NCBI RefSeq assembly: GCF_000178855.1 | Contig: NZ_ADVG01000003.1 | Span: 1,178,001 to 1,242,000 of the forward strand | Reading direction: 5' to 3' | From: Ktedonobacter racemifer DSM 44963 | GTDB taxonomy: Bacteria; Chloroflexota; Ktedonobacteria; Ktedonobacterales; Ktedonobacteraceae | Length of the DNA: 64,000 nt | In this document: one piece after another, positions 43,642 to 51,624 of the stretch | Layout: each line of letters starts with the position of its first letter | How positions within the stretch are numbered: the first letter of the stretch is position 1 | Program-made: the position numbers and the translations under genes | Notes under the pieces: model-generated | The model's input: the letters and a program-made list of their open reading frames with translations, nothing else | Told to the model about the DNA's origin: nothing | Database searches by the model: none

Positions 43642-44382
43642 TTGGATCGCTTCAAGTATACTGTTATCTCTCATGAGGGAATGCGCTATTGTAATCCTTT
43701 GAGCTCAGAGAAAATTGAGACTGTGCTGGATTTGTTGGATTTCGTAAATACGGCGCGGGTGTTAGATCTTGCTTCGGGGAAGGGCGAATTATTGCTTCGC
43801 CTGGTCGAGCGTTATGGCGCTGAGGCGCTGGGTGTCGATCTTGCTTCTCCTTTCAATGCTGAAGCTCAAGCTCAGGCGAACACAAGGATTCCTCATAGGA
43901 AGGTTACTTTTCTAGAGCAGGACGTTACAACGCTTCAAGTTGAGCCGGAATCCCTGGACCTGGTGAGCTGTTTGGGTGGATGTCACATCTTAGGCGGTTT
44001 TCAGCTCACACTCCAGCAGGTTAAAAGCTGGGTGAAGCCTGGCGGGTATATCCTCTTAGGCGATGGATATTGGAAACAGGAACCGCAGCCCGAATATCTT
44101 GCTGCTTTTGGGGGTAGTCGCGATGAATGTATGACTCATGCTCAAAATGTTACCACTGGTCCCGCAGAAGGTTTGGTTCCCCTCTATGCCTGTGTCTGTA
44201 ATGATGATGAGTGGGATCGTTATGAATGGCTACATTTGCGCAATATAGAGCTCTATGCCAGAGAGCATTCAGAAGATCCAGATGTGCCTGAACTACTAAA
44301 ACGCATTCGTGCCTGGCGTGATACGTATGTGCGTTGGGGACGCGATACATTAGGTTTTGGTTTATACCTTTTTCAAAAATAA
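43642..44382 (+). CDS. Class I SAM-dependent methyltransferase
   Basis: 246 residues if started at TTG 43642 (AGAAGGG upstream); ATG 43681 is the first ATG. Motif I VLDLASGKGELLLRLVERYG (about 40-59) with the acidic loop GVDLASPFN, motif III-like LDLVSCLGGCHILGG and WVKPGGYILLGDGYWKQEP give the standard Rossmann methyltransferase. The substrate domain after residue 150 (HAQNVTTGPAEGLVPLYACV) is not assignable. It stands alone between the IS607 tail and a small membrane-protein gene. Confidence 0.82.
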   Translation: MDRFKYTVISHEGMRYCNPLSSEKIETVLDLLDFVNTARVLDLASGKGELLLRLVERYGAEALGVDLASPFNAEAQAQANTRIPHRKVTFLEQDVTTLQVEPESLDLVSCLGGCHILGGFQLTLQQVKSWVKPGGYILLGDGYWKQEPQPEYLAAFGGSRDECMTHAQNVTTGPAEGLVPLYACVCNDDEWDRYEWLHLRNIELYAREHSEDPDVPELLKRIRAWRDTYVRWGRDTLGFGLYLFQK

Positions 44383-44534
44383 GAGCTATCAAAACTTTTG
44401 CCAGCTTATAGTGTAACCGCAACACCCTACGCAAGCGCATCGCGACGCAAGTTTGAACCCAAATGCTCCTGCTTAACGTAATATAAGCACAATTGCATCT
44501 ACAACTTACCAAGTTGCAGGAGGAATAAAAGATT

Positions 44535-44882
44535 ATGGTATTAGCTGCTTTCGTTATTACCTTTACTAAATTGCTTGTCTGGTTCCTGGTAGCATTGCTT
44601 GTGGGCGTTGTTGGCGAACTTATTGCGCGCCGTCGTGCTCCTGATGGCATCATTGGAGCCGTTTTGTTGGGCTTCCTGGCGATCTTTATCGTGGTTGGTC
44701 TCCTAAACTTCAGCATCGCTGGTGAACCACTTCTGGCGGGTGTACCCCTGGTTAGCTCGATTCTTGTGGCCGCGATCCTGGTGTTCATTTGGAGCGGTTT
44801 TGCTTACCATCGCGTGCGGCCTTATTACTACCGTCGTGGTACCTATGCACGTGCCCCTCGCCGCCGCCGCCGCTGGTTCTAA
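44535..44882 (+). CDS. Small membrane protein resembling the GlsB/YeaQ/YmgE (transglycosylase-associated) group
   Basis: 115 residues, ATG 44535 with AGGAGG. Three hydrophobic helices (about 5-26, 37-60 and 70-92) with GELIARRRAPDGIIGAVLLG between the first two, the pattern of the YeaQ/YmgE group of stress-related membrane proteins. The tail is strongly basic and Tyr-rich (YYYRRGTYARAPRRRRRWF), probably cytoplasmic. The gene ends 27 bases before a perfect terminator. Exact function unknown. Confidence 0.65.
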   Translation: MVLAAFVITFTKLLVWFLVALLVGVVGELIARRRAPDGIIGAVLLGFLAIFIVVGLLNFSIAGEPLLAGVPLVSSILVAAILVFIWSGFAYHRVRPYYYRRGTYARAPRRRRRWF

Positions 44883-44908
44883 GCCACACGGCAAATCAGC
44901 ATAAGCAA

Positions 44909-44958
44909 AGAAGAAGCAGGCAAGCTCTCTCTACAAAAAGAGCTTGCCTGCTTCTTCT
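44909..44958. terminator. Terminator after the small membrane protein gene
   Basis: Perfect 20-bp arms AGAAGAAGCAGGCAAGCTCT and complement, 10-base loop. Confidence 0.85.
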
Positions 44959-45127
44959 CTATGAGTTGAGGAGATATATATTTAGTCCTTCTGTTCAGTA
45001 AGCGAGAGGTGGTATGCCTTGTTTGACACAAATTGGTCATTTTCTTATGTCCAAGTGAGGTGTAAGATAATGCTGGGTTTGTATTTACTAAAATAGATAT
45101 TTCTTATAGTAATTGGGAGAGTATTTT

Positions 45128-45718
45128 ATGTTAGCTTATGTGTTCTGGCATCAACGAGCAAGCAATGTAGAGAAGGTGGAGTATCAGGAGCGTCTCATCG
45201 CTTTTCATCAGATATTGCAAGAGCGGCGGATACAGGGCTTCAAGGGGTCAATCGTTCTAGAAATGCCTCAACTGCCATGGATGCGTGAGGGGAGCGAGGT
45301 CTATGAAGATTGGTATCTCGTTGAGAACTCGGCCGCGCTTGATCTGGTGGATGGAGCGGCTGTCTCGGGAATCTGTCGGGAGCCTCATAATCAGGTTGCG
45401 CGACTGGCTGGTTATGGAACAGGTGGCCTGTATCGCCTGAAAGACGGGGCGACTACTCCCGCGACTTTTGCTAGTATTCGCTCCGTTACCTGGTTTGGTA
45501 AGCCTGCTGGTATGAGTTATGCTCAATTGTATAGCCTGCTCCAGGCTGCTAATATCGAGCAACAGGATATCTTCTGGCAGCGGCAAATGACAATGGGTCC
45601 CGCCCTGGAGTTTTGCGTGCATACCTCTCAAACCTATCTTCTAACAGAAAATATTGAGAGCCTACAGGTTGCAGCACAGCCGCTATTTGTTCCAGAGGGA
45701 TCAAATCAAGCTCTATAG
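45128..45718 (+). CDS. Hypothetical protein with an EthD/ferredoxin-fold-like look
   Basis: 196 residues from ATG 45128 (GGGAGAG 6 bases upstream; a TTG five codons earlier lacks a site). Two halves each start with an aromatic strand (MLAYVFWHQRASNVEKVEYQ and SVTWFGKPAGMSYAQLYSLL) and end in a charged helix, as in duplicated alpha/beta dimeric-barrel proteins. I do not recognise the family with confidence. No signal peptide or membrane segment. It lies 87 bases upstream of the paiB-like gene on the same strand and may be cotranscribed. Confidence 0.65.
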   Translation: MLAYVFWHQRASNVEKVEYQERLIAFHQILQERRIQGFKGSIVLEMPQLPWMREGSEVYEDWYLVENSAALDLVDGAAVSGICREPHNQVARLAGYGTGGLYRLKDGATTPATFASIRSVTWFGKPAGMSYAQLYSLLQAANIEQQDIFWQRQMTMGPALEFCVHTSQTYLLTENIESLQVAAQPLFVPEGSNQAL

Positions 45719-45804
45719 CAAAAGGCTTTTTATTCGACGGATTGTAATATGAAGTGCGGCACCAAGGGATTCTTAATTGTCTGTAAAAGAGAAAAGGAGG
45801 TAGC

Positions 45805-46428
45805 ATGTACGTTCCCAAACATTTTCGCGAAGAAGACTTGGCGGAACTACACGCCTTTATGAGCGGTAATCCTTTCGCTCTGGCCATTTCAAACCAGGAA
45901 GGTGTTCCGGTCGCTAGCCATATACCTGTAATTCTCCAGGAAGAGCCAGGCCCATATGGTCAACTCCTTGGACATTTCGCCCTGGGCAACTCACAGTGGA
46001 AAACGTTTGATGGTTCGCAGGAGGTTTTGATTATTTTTCAGGGGCCTCATGCCTATATCTCGCCTTCGTGGTATAGTGATCCGGCAATAAGCGTCCCTAC
46101 CTGGAACTACGCTGTCGTGCATGCCTATGGTGTTCCCAGGCTAGTTGAAGATCCCGATGATCTTATGGCCCTATTAGGGGACCAGGTACATGTGTTTGAG
46201 GGTACAGATAAGCCTGCCTGGTCCCTCCAACCGGAGAACGAGGCTATGCGTAAAATAGCCCGTGGCGTAGTTGGATTCACTATGTCAATTACGCGTTTGC
46301 AGGGGAAGTATAAGCTCAATCAGAATCGCTCACTCACAGATCAGGGGCAGGTTATTGACCAGCTTGAGACTCAGGATGATGTTAGCAAGGGAGTGGCTGC
46401 CCTGATGCGTAAGCGTATAGCGCAGTGA
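45805..46428 (+). CDS. FMN-binding PaiB-type protein
   Basis: 207 residues, ATG 45805 after AAGGAGG. The split-barrel fold begins MYVPKHFREEDLAELHAFMS, with NPFALAISNQEGVPVASHIP, then GQLLGHFALGNSQWKTF and the highly conserved HAYISPSWYSDPAISVPTWNYAVVHAYG, the hallmark of PaiB. In Bacillus PaiB is a negative regulator of sporulation and protease genes; most homologues are uncharacterised FMN-binding proteins. It converges on the membrane-protein gene, whose stop touches its own stop (46428/46429). Confidence 0.9.
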   Translation: MYVPKHFREEDLAELHAFMSGNPFALAISNQEGVPVASHIPVILQEEPGPYGQLLGHFALGNSQWKTFDGSQEVLIIFQGPHAYISPSWYSDPAISVPTWNYAVVHAYGVPRLVEDPDDLMALLGDQVHVFEGTDKPAWSLQPENEAMRKIARGVVGFTMSITRLQGKYKLNQNRSLTDQGQVIDQLETQDDVSKGVAALMRKRIAQ

Positions 46429-46959
46429 TCAGAGCAGTTTGTTTTTGATGAGGTCTGCGCGCGTACTCGCTCTCCGGTTGGAGTACCAGCGTAGCCCTTC
46501 ATAGAGGAGCATAGGGAGCCAGAAGACGCCTTCGATAAGGATGATTGCGCTCCACATGCTCTCTCCTGCCTGTCCAAAGATGGTATAGGTTGATGAACCA
46601 TTGTTGTTGCTGTCGAGAATGCCAGGAATAAGCAGGCTAATGACAACGGCATAGACAAGCCTTCCCAGCCAGCCATAATGCGTAGTAAACCAGTCATAGT
46701 GGCGGACGAGGGGGAAAGAGAAGACCGAGCCGCCAAAGAGCAAAGTCAGGATGAGCACGGGTAATGAGAATACCCATGACGGGCTGGCGACAAGTGTTGC
46801 ATCGAGCGTGATAAGTATGCCAATGCATGTGGAGACAATGAGCATTGCCCATGCCTCTGGACGCGAAGAGCGCCATGCCCAGGCCACGAGGAGCACATAG
46901 AGTAGCAGTGATCCTCCAGCCAGGCAGATATTCTCAAGCAAAGAGAGGAGAGGTGTCAT
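46429..46959 (-). CDS. Membrane protein, about five helices, unrecognised
   Basis: 176 residues if started at ATG 46959 (MTPLLSLLENICLAGG); a longer frame would overlap the upstream SH3 gene. Helices at about 8-28, 36-56, 60-80, 95-115 and 130-155 (NICLAGGSLLLYVLLVAWAW, then WAMLIVSTCIGILITL, VFSLPVLILTLLFGGSVF, LGRLVYAVVISLLIPGIL, SAIILIEGVFWLPMLLYEGL). The end NRRASTRADLIKNKLL is basic and cytoplasmic. It follows the SH3-domain gene by 26 bases on the same strand, so the two form an operon. Function not assignable. Confidence 0.7.
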   Translation of the reverse strand: MTPLLSLLENICLAGGSLLLYVLLVAWAWRSSRPEAWAMLIVSTCIGILITLDATLVASPSWVFSLPVLILTLLFGGSVFSFPLVRHYDWFTTHYGWLGRLVYAVVISLLIPGILDSNNNGSSTYTIFGQAGESMWSAIILIEGVFWLPMLLYEGLRWYSNRRASTRADLIKNKLL

Positions 46960-46985
46960 CTTTTCAGTATAATCCTTGCCTGCTA

Positions 46986-47363
46986 TTACAACCAGACGAT
47001 ATTTTCTAGTGGTATCCAACCAGCCTCGTTCAGGCATTTGACACACCAGAGCCAGCCATTTAACTCTTGTTTTTCGAGCAATTCTTCACCTTCATTGGCG
47101 GTCAATTCTACGGCTATGTATCTCTCCAGAGCTACTCCCATGGATGTATCAATATGCTTGTGAAGGAATTTCTGGGGAACCCAGCCACTCTTCTCACGCT
47201 TGTCTGTACACCAGACCCAGGTCCACTCTGGGTTATTATTCCACCTATCAACCTTCTCGCTAATGTAGACGTTTTCGCCAGCCTCAAATGAAATTGGTTC
47301 AGCGTTGGTGGATTGATAGGCCTTTATGACGCGACATGGCCGTGGAGGATTAAAAGACTGCAT
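46986..47363 (-). CDS. Protein with two SH3-like domains
   Basis: 125 residues. Two repeats of a bacterial variant SH3: CRVIKAYQSTNAEPISFEAG then GWVPQKFLHKH (residues 10-71), and ALERYIAVELTANEGEELLE then GWIPLENIVWL (78-125). Each ends with the GW(V/I)P strand. No signal peptide is seen, so it is cytoplasmic and probably binds a partner protein. It is encoded directly upstream of the membrane protein at 46429, a likely partner. Confidence 0.75.
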   Translation of the reverse strand: MQSFNPPRPCRVIKAYQSTNAEPISFEAGENVYISEKVDRWNNNPEWTWVWCTDKREKSGWVPQKFLHKHIDTSMGVALERYIAVELTANEGEELLEKQELNGWLWCVKCLNEAGWIPLENIVWL

Positions 47364-47655
47364 GGTTTCCTTTTATTCTGAAAAGTGACGCAACACAAAT
47401 AAAATCCGCTCAGATTTTTTCTAGCGTTTTGCGTAAAAAATGTTCCTCAAGCATACCAGAATGTCTCTTCCCGTGTAAAGGCTTTTGACTGTACTTTTTA
47501 CTTTGCCATGAAGTCCCGGTGAATTGTCTGATAGGGATAAGTCTGGTAGAGTAGCCTTTGTAATGTGCGCAAGCGGTCAGATAAAGGCTGCCTCTTGCGC
47601 AGAGACGTTAGGATAGAGTAAACCAGCCTGTAGTGCGTGGAAGGAATGTAAAATT

Positions 47656-48711
47656 ATGCTTGGATTCTCCAAACAGAAATATCTTTCTAAGAGAAAGAAA
47701 AGCTCTCAGCAGGTACGTGAAGATGAGTTTCTTCAGAAGAAGAGTAGGAGTAGCCTGTGGTTAAGCTTAGGCGCAATGGCCGCTGTTTCTGCATGGGGCA
47801 TTCATAAGGCATATCGTTCCTGGCAATGCAAAGAGGCCAGGCGTGTGTCAGAAGGTGGCCTCGTGGTCAATACAACATTGGGTCCTGTGGAGTACCAGAT
47901 TACAGGTTCAGGTCCCGTTGTCATCTACGCTCACGGTACGCCGGGTGGCTATGATCAAGGTTTATATTTCGCGCGTTTTCTGGGTGAGAACTCCTGCACA
48001 CTTATCTCCCCTTCACGCCCGGGCTATCTACGTACCCCCCTGGCTTCCGGGGCTACTCCCGAGGCCCAGGCTGATCTCTATGTTGCCCTCTTAGATGCAT
48101 TAGGTATTGAACAGGCCAGTGTGATAGGTTTCTCAGGTGGCGGCCCTTCGGCACTTCAATTTGCACTGCGCCATCCTGAGCGTTGTCAGGGACTGATTAT
48201 GATTGGCGCCATTGCGCGTCGCTATGCCCCACAGGAGAAGTTAGCGCAAGCCTCACTCTGGACAAAGGCCCAGGCGCGCCTCATTGAATACCTCCTGGTA
48301 TCTGAGCCATTCTTATTTCTCGTTGCGCCTATCGCGCGCTTGCTACCATTTGGCGATGCCGTTGAGGGAATGCTTTGTTCTGGCACGGTCTTTGCACAAC
48401 GTAAAACTGGCTATGATGCTGACTATGTTGCCTTTGCAGCAATCGAAGATGGCTCTCTAGAGAGTATCACGGCTCCAGCACTCATTATTCATGGATCCGA
48501 TGACCCTGATGTGCCCGTTGAGGATGCCGAACTTCTTGCATGTAAAATCAAGCAAGCAACGCTTTTTGCTATCGAAGGTGGAGATCATGCCTCGTTTTAT
48601 ACGCAGGCTCGCATTGTCATGCCCATGATTACCCAATTCTTGCGCCGCATAAGCCAGAAGAAGGCCACGCACACTGCCTCGTCTCCCTCGACCATCAGCC
48701 AGACTGTATAG
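47656..48711 (+). CDS. Alpha/beta hydrolase with N-terminal membrane anchor
   Basis: 351 residues, ATG 47656. A basic stretch and one hydrophobic segment (about 34-50, LWLSLGAMAAVSAWG) come first. The hydrolase domain starts near residue 75 (GPVEYQITGSGPVVIYAHGT, oxyanion HG). Nucleophile Ser is in VIGFSGGGPSALQFA (about 156-170), Asp in IHGSDDPDVPVEDAE and His in EGGDHASFY. Acts on an ester, amide or epoxide; no closer assignment. The stop is followed at once by a conserved header and long hairpin (48715-48793). Confidence 0.85.
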   Translation: MLGFSKQKYLSKRKKSSQQVREDEFLQKKSRSSLWLSLGAMAAVSAWGIHKAYRSWQCKEARRVSEGGLVVNTTLGPVEYQITGSGPVVIYAHGTPGGYDQGLYFARFLGENSCTLISPSRPGYLRTPLASGATPEAQADLYVALLDALGIEQASVIGFSGGGPSALQFALRHPERCQGLIMIGAIARRYAPQEKLAQASLWTKAQARLIEYLLVSEPFLFLVAPIARLLPFGDAVEGMLCSGTVFAQRKTGYDADYVAFAAIEDGSLESITAPALIIHGSDDPDVPVEDAELLACKIKQATLFAIEGGDHASFYTQARIVMPMITQFLRRISQKKATHTASSPSTISQTV

Positions 48712-48714
48712 CTA

Positions 48715-48793
48715 CCTCTCGTCACTGTATGGCTCGCGGGTAAGGGGATGTGGTAGTGAACTGGCAGCGTCAGTTCACTACCACATCCCCTTA
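48715..48793 (+). terminator. Header plus long hairpin element, copy 1
   Basis: Header CTCTCGTCACTGTATGGCTCGC, then perfect 23-bp arms (TAAGGGGATGTGGTAGTGAA... and complement, 48741-48763 and 48771-48793) with a 7-base loop. It shares header and GGATGTG/CACATCC outer stem with copies at 60732 and 63359. Confidence 0.75.
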
Positions 48794-48953
48794 TCTATGC
48801 AAAGCATCACAGGTGTGAGGAGAGTTGATACCCTTCTTGATAAATTACCCTGGAAAGTATTGAAGGCATATCTCTATACGTAGGCACTATGGCTTGTTTT
48901 TTGTGGGGATGCATGGTAGCTTTGCCTTGAGTAATAAAGAAGGAGTGCTATCA

Positions 48954-50240
48954 ATGAGTACCTCGAGGCAATCAAAGGAGGACGGAACCGTTGACACGAC
49001 AATGTCGGGAGCGGACTTTCTTCCTGCAAAAGAGGCAGAGAAGCCAGACCTGGCTCCAAGAGGCACGTTTCTAGAGGTGCTGGGTGTCTTCTCTCGCCTG
49101 GGCCTGACCTCTTTTGGGGGACCGACGGCGCATCTGGGATATTTTCGTCAGGAGATTGTGGTACGGCGTAAATGGCTGGATGAGCATGCATATGCCGACT
49201 TAATTGCGCTCTGCCAGTTTCTGCCTGGACCATCCAGTAGCCAGGTTGGTATTGCCCTGGGGATCACCAGGTCCGGCTTATGGGGTGGTCTTGCTGCCTG
49301 GCTCGGCTTTACTCTGCCATCGGCGGTAGCGTTGACCCTCTTCGCCTATGCGACGACTGTGCTCCCAGGAGCCGCGCAACTGGGCTGGTTGCATGGCCTG
49401 CTGGTTGTGGCCGTTGCGGTTGTGGCACAGGCCGTGTGGGGGATGGCGACCTCACTCTGCCCTGATCGCCCACGGGCGACGCTGGCTCTCATCGCGGCTA
49501 TCGCTATCCTATTCTGGCCTAATGCGATAGTGCAGATTTCACTTATCGCCCTGGCTGGCATCTTTGGCTGGCGTTTCTTGCGCCAGGTACGCGAGGAGAA
49601 GCCTGCACAGTTGCCTCTGATGCTACCGCGTCGCCTGGCTATCTGCTGCTGGATTCTTTTTGCCGTGCTCCTATTAGGTCTACCCATCTTGCGACAGCTT
49701 ACGCATAACCAGTCCATCGCGCTTTTTGATACCTTCTTTCGCGTTGGTTCGCTGGTCTTTGGTGGTGGCCACGTTGTTCTGCCACTGTTACAGCGCGAGG
49801 TTGTCCCCAGCGGTTGGGTAAGTAATGACCAGTTTATTACGGGCTACGCGGCGGCCCAGGCTGTTCCTGGTCCTCTGTTTACTTTTTCCGCTTACCTGGG
49901 GGTGGTCAGTAAGCCATCGCCAAATGGCTGGTTAGGGGCGCTCATTGCTCTTGTGGCTATCTTTTTGCCATCCTTCCTGTTTGTGATCGGTATTCTCCCT
50001 TTCTGGAATCGTCTGCGGGCCTTTGAACCCTTTCAGGCCGCTCTGCGTGGCGTAAATGCCGCAGTAGTAGGTATCCTTCTGGCAGCCCTCTATCAGCCTA
50101 TCTGGACGAGCGCTATTCACGCCCCTACAGATTTTGCGCTGGGGCTACTAGCTTTTGGCTTGCTGGTATTCTGGAAACTCCCGCCCTGGATTGTTGTCCT
50201 GCTGGCGGCGGTACTTGGCGCGGGACTACAACTGCTGTAG
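48954..50240 (+). CDS. chrA: Chromate transporter ChrA (two-domain)
   Basis: 428 residues from ATG 48954 (AAGGAG upstream). Two CHR domains are visible, each with the signature: VFSRLGLTSFGGPTAHLGYF then EIVVRRKWLDEHAYADLIAL and QFLPGPSSSQVGI in the first; FFRVGSLVFGGGHVVLPLLQ then QAVPGPLFTFSAYLG in the second. About 10 hydrophobic helices. ChrA exports chromate in exchange for proton motive force. No chrB or other resistance gene is adjacent, so a role with sulfate-like anions is also possible. Confidence 0.92.
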   Translation: MSTSRQSKEDGTVDTTMSGADFLPAKEAEKPDLAPRGTFLEVLGVFSRLGLTSFGGPTAHLGYFRQEIVVRRKWLDEHAYADLIALCQFLPGPSSSQVGIALGITRSGLWGGLAAWLGFTLPSAVALTLFAYATTVLPGAAQLGWLHGLLVVAVAVVAQAVWGMATSLCPDRPRATLALIAAIAILFWPNAIVQISLIALAGIFGWRFLRQVREEKPAQLPLMLPRRLAICCWILFAVLLLGLPILRQLTHNQSIALFDTFFRVGSLVFGGGHVVLPLLQREVVPSGWVSNDQFITGYAAAQAVPGPLFTFSAYLGVVSKPSPNGWLGALIALVAIFLPSFLFVIGILPFWNRLRAFEPFQAALRGVNAAVVGILLAALYQPIWTSAIHAPTDFALGLLAFGLLVFWKLPPWIVVLLAAVLGAGLQLL

Positions 50241-50338
50241 TCTCGTCGCGCCTCTCTACTCAGTATGTTTAATCTTTGCCTATTTTTTCTCTCCCCCATT
50301 TCTGCGCGATTTTTGCTAGCGTCATGTCATTATAGAAA

Positions 50339-50374
50339 ATAAGCACGAAAATAGGCACGCATGGTCGTGCTTAT
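50339..50374. terminator. Hairpin downstream of chrA
   Basis: ATAAGCACGA and TCGTGCTTAT, perfect 10-bp stem around a 16-base loop, 100 bases after the chrA stop. Confidence 0.45.
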
Positions 50375-50508
50375 AGAGATCTCAGAGGATGCTCACTTAT
50401 TCTCTTGTTATTTTTAAAAGAGCATCAAACACTTCCATTTAGAGAGAAATATGTATATACTCATCTTTAGGGGGAGAATTCAGTATTGCATTAAAAGGGA
50501 GAAATTCT

Positions 50509-51288
50509 ATGCAAACCCTCATGAAAAATTTTTTTGTTCTTAGTGCGCTTGTCCTGGTAGGGACGTGGCTTCTAGCTGCTACTCCGCTGACCGCGAATGC
50601 TCAGACTCATCACAGCACAGTAGCGCAAAGCACACAGGTTGGCTTGACAACTGGCTGGGCGAACGTACGTACTGGTACATCAACTGGCACAAGTGTGGTT
50701 ACCACGTATGCTCCCAATACCAGGGTCACCATTTATCAATCGGTCAATGGCCAGATTGTCTGGGGTGGTATTCGTACCTGGTATCGCATCTCAAGCACGA
50801 ATAGCGCTCCACGCTACATCTATGGCGGATTAATCTCGATTGGTAGTAGCGCTCCCTCTGGGCAGGGAAAATCTATCGTGGTCAATCTCTCTCAGGAGCG
50901 CCTGTATGCTTATGAGAATGGCAGACAGGTCTACACGACGCTGGTGACGACGGGCCGCCCCGAACTGCCAACGCCTACCGGTACCTTCCACATCTTTGTA
51001 AAGTTGCATCCAACCACGTTCTATTCGCCTTACCCTGTAGGGTCGCCATATTACTATGCGCCAACCTACATCAACTACGCCCTGGAGTTCCAGTATGGCG
51101 GCTACTTCATGCACGATTCCTGGTGGCGCTATAACTATGGCCCCGGTACTCAGTATCCCCACCACGACTCCAGTGGTAATCCCAGCGCTAACTTTGGCTC
51201 ACATGGTTGCGTCAATATGCCTGTCCCTGCGGCGGCATGGCTCTACAACTGGGCACCAATCGGCACCACAGTAAAGATTACTTACTAA
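50509..51288 (+). CDS. Secreted L,D-transpeptidase (YkuD) with SH3 domain
   Basis: 259 residues, ATG 50509. A signal peptide covers residues 1-32 (MKNFFVLSALVLVGTWLLAA, cleavage near ANAQT). An SH3-type repeat (GWANVRTGTSTGTSVVTTYA) covers about 48-100. The YkuD domain (122-258) starts KSIVVNLSQERLYAYENGRQ and holds the catalytic SHGCVNMP (Cys about 236) preceded by HDSWWRYNYG. Such enzymes make 3-3 crosslinks or anchor proteins in peptidoglycan, here outside the single membrane. It ends before a hairpin terminator. Confidence 0.9.
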   Translation: MQTLMKNFFVLSALVLVGTWLLAATPLTANAQTHHSTVAQSTQVGLTTGWANVRTGTSTGTSVVTTYAPNTRVTIYQSVNGQIVWGGIRTWYRISSTNSAPRYIYGGLISIGSSAPSGQGKSIVVNLSQERLYAYENGRQVYTTLVTTGRPELPTPTGTFHIFVKLHPTTFYSPYPVGSPYYYAPTYINYALEFQYGGYFMHDSWWRYNYGPGTQYPHHDSSGNPSANFGSHGCVNMPVPAAAWLYNWAPIGTTVKITY

Positions 51289-51325
51289 TTGCATGCGTGG
51301 TTCAGTCTAATGGCCTGGCACTCCT

Positions 51326-51387
51326 AAGAAGCAGAGGAAAAGCGCTGAAGCGATTTAAGCCACTTCAACACTTTTCCTCTGCTTCTT
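51326..51387. terminator. Terminator after the L,D-transpeptidase gene
   Basis: AAGAAGCAGAGGAAAAG and CTTTTCCTCTGCTTCTT with a second inner stem TGAAG/CTTCA. Confidence 0.8.
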
Positions 51388-51624
51388 ACTATGAACCTCA
51401 ATTCGTATAGTCACGGTTGCTACTTTTCCCTTTGAGCTTTCGTGCTAAAGTGCAATTGATTTTCCACGTTGTGCTAAAAGATGTTGAAGGAAAAACTCCT
51501 AGAAAGAAGTCGTACTCGCTTGACGCATTGCATTAATTGTCTATACAATATACGCATCTATTGCTCTTAGATAGCTTATTTTGATCTGTCTCATCTTGTG
51601 TCAAAGTGTTGGAGAAGGCTTGCA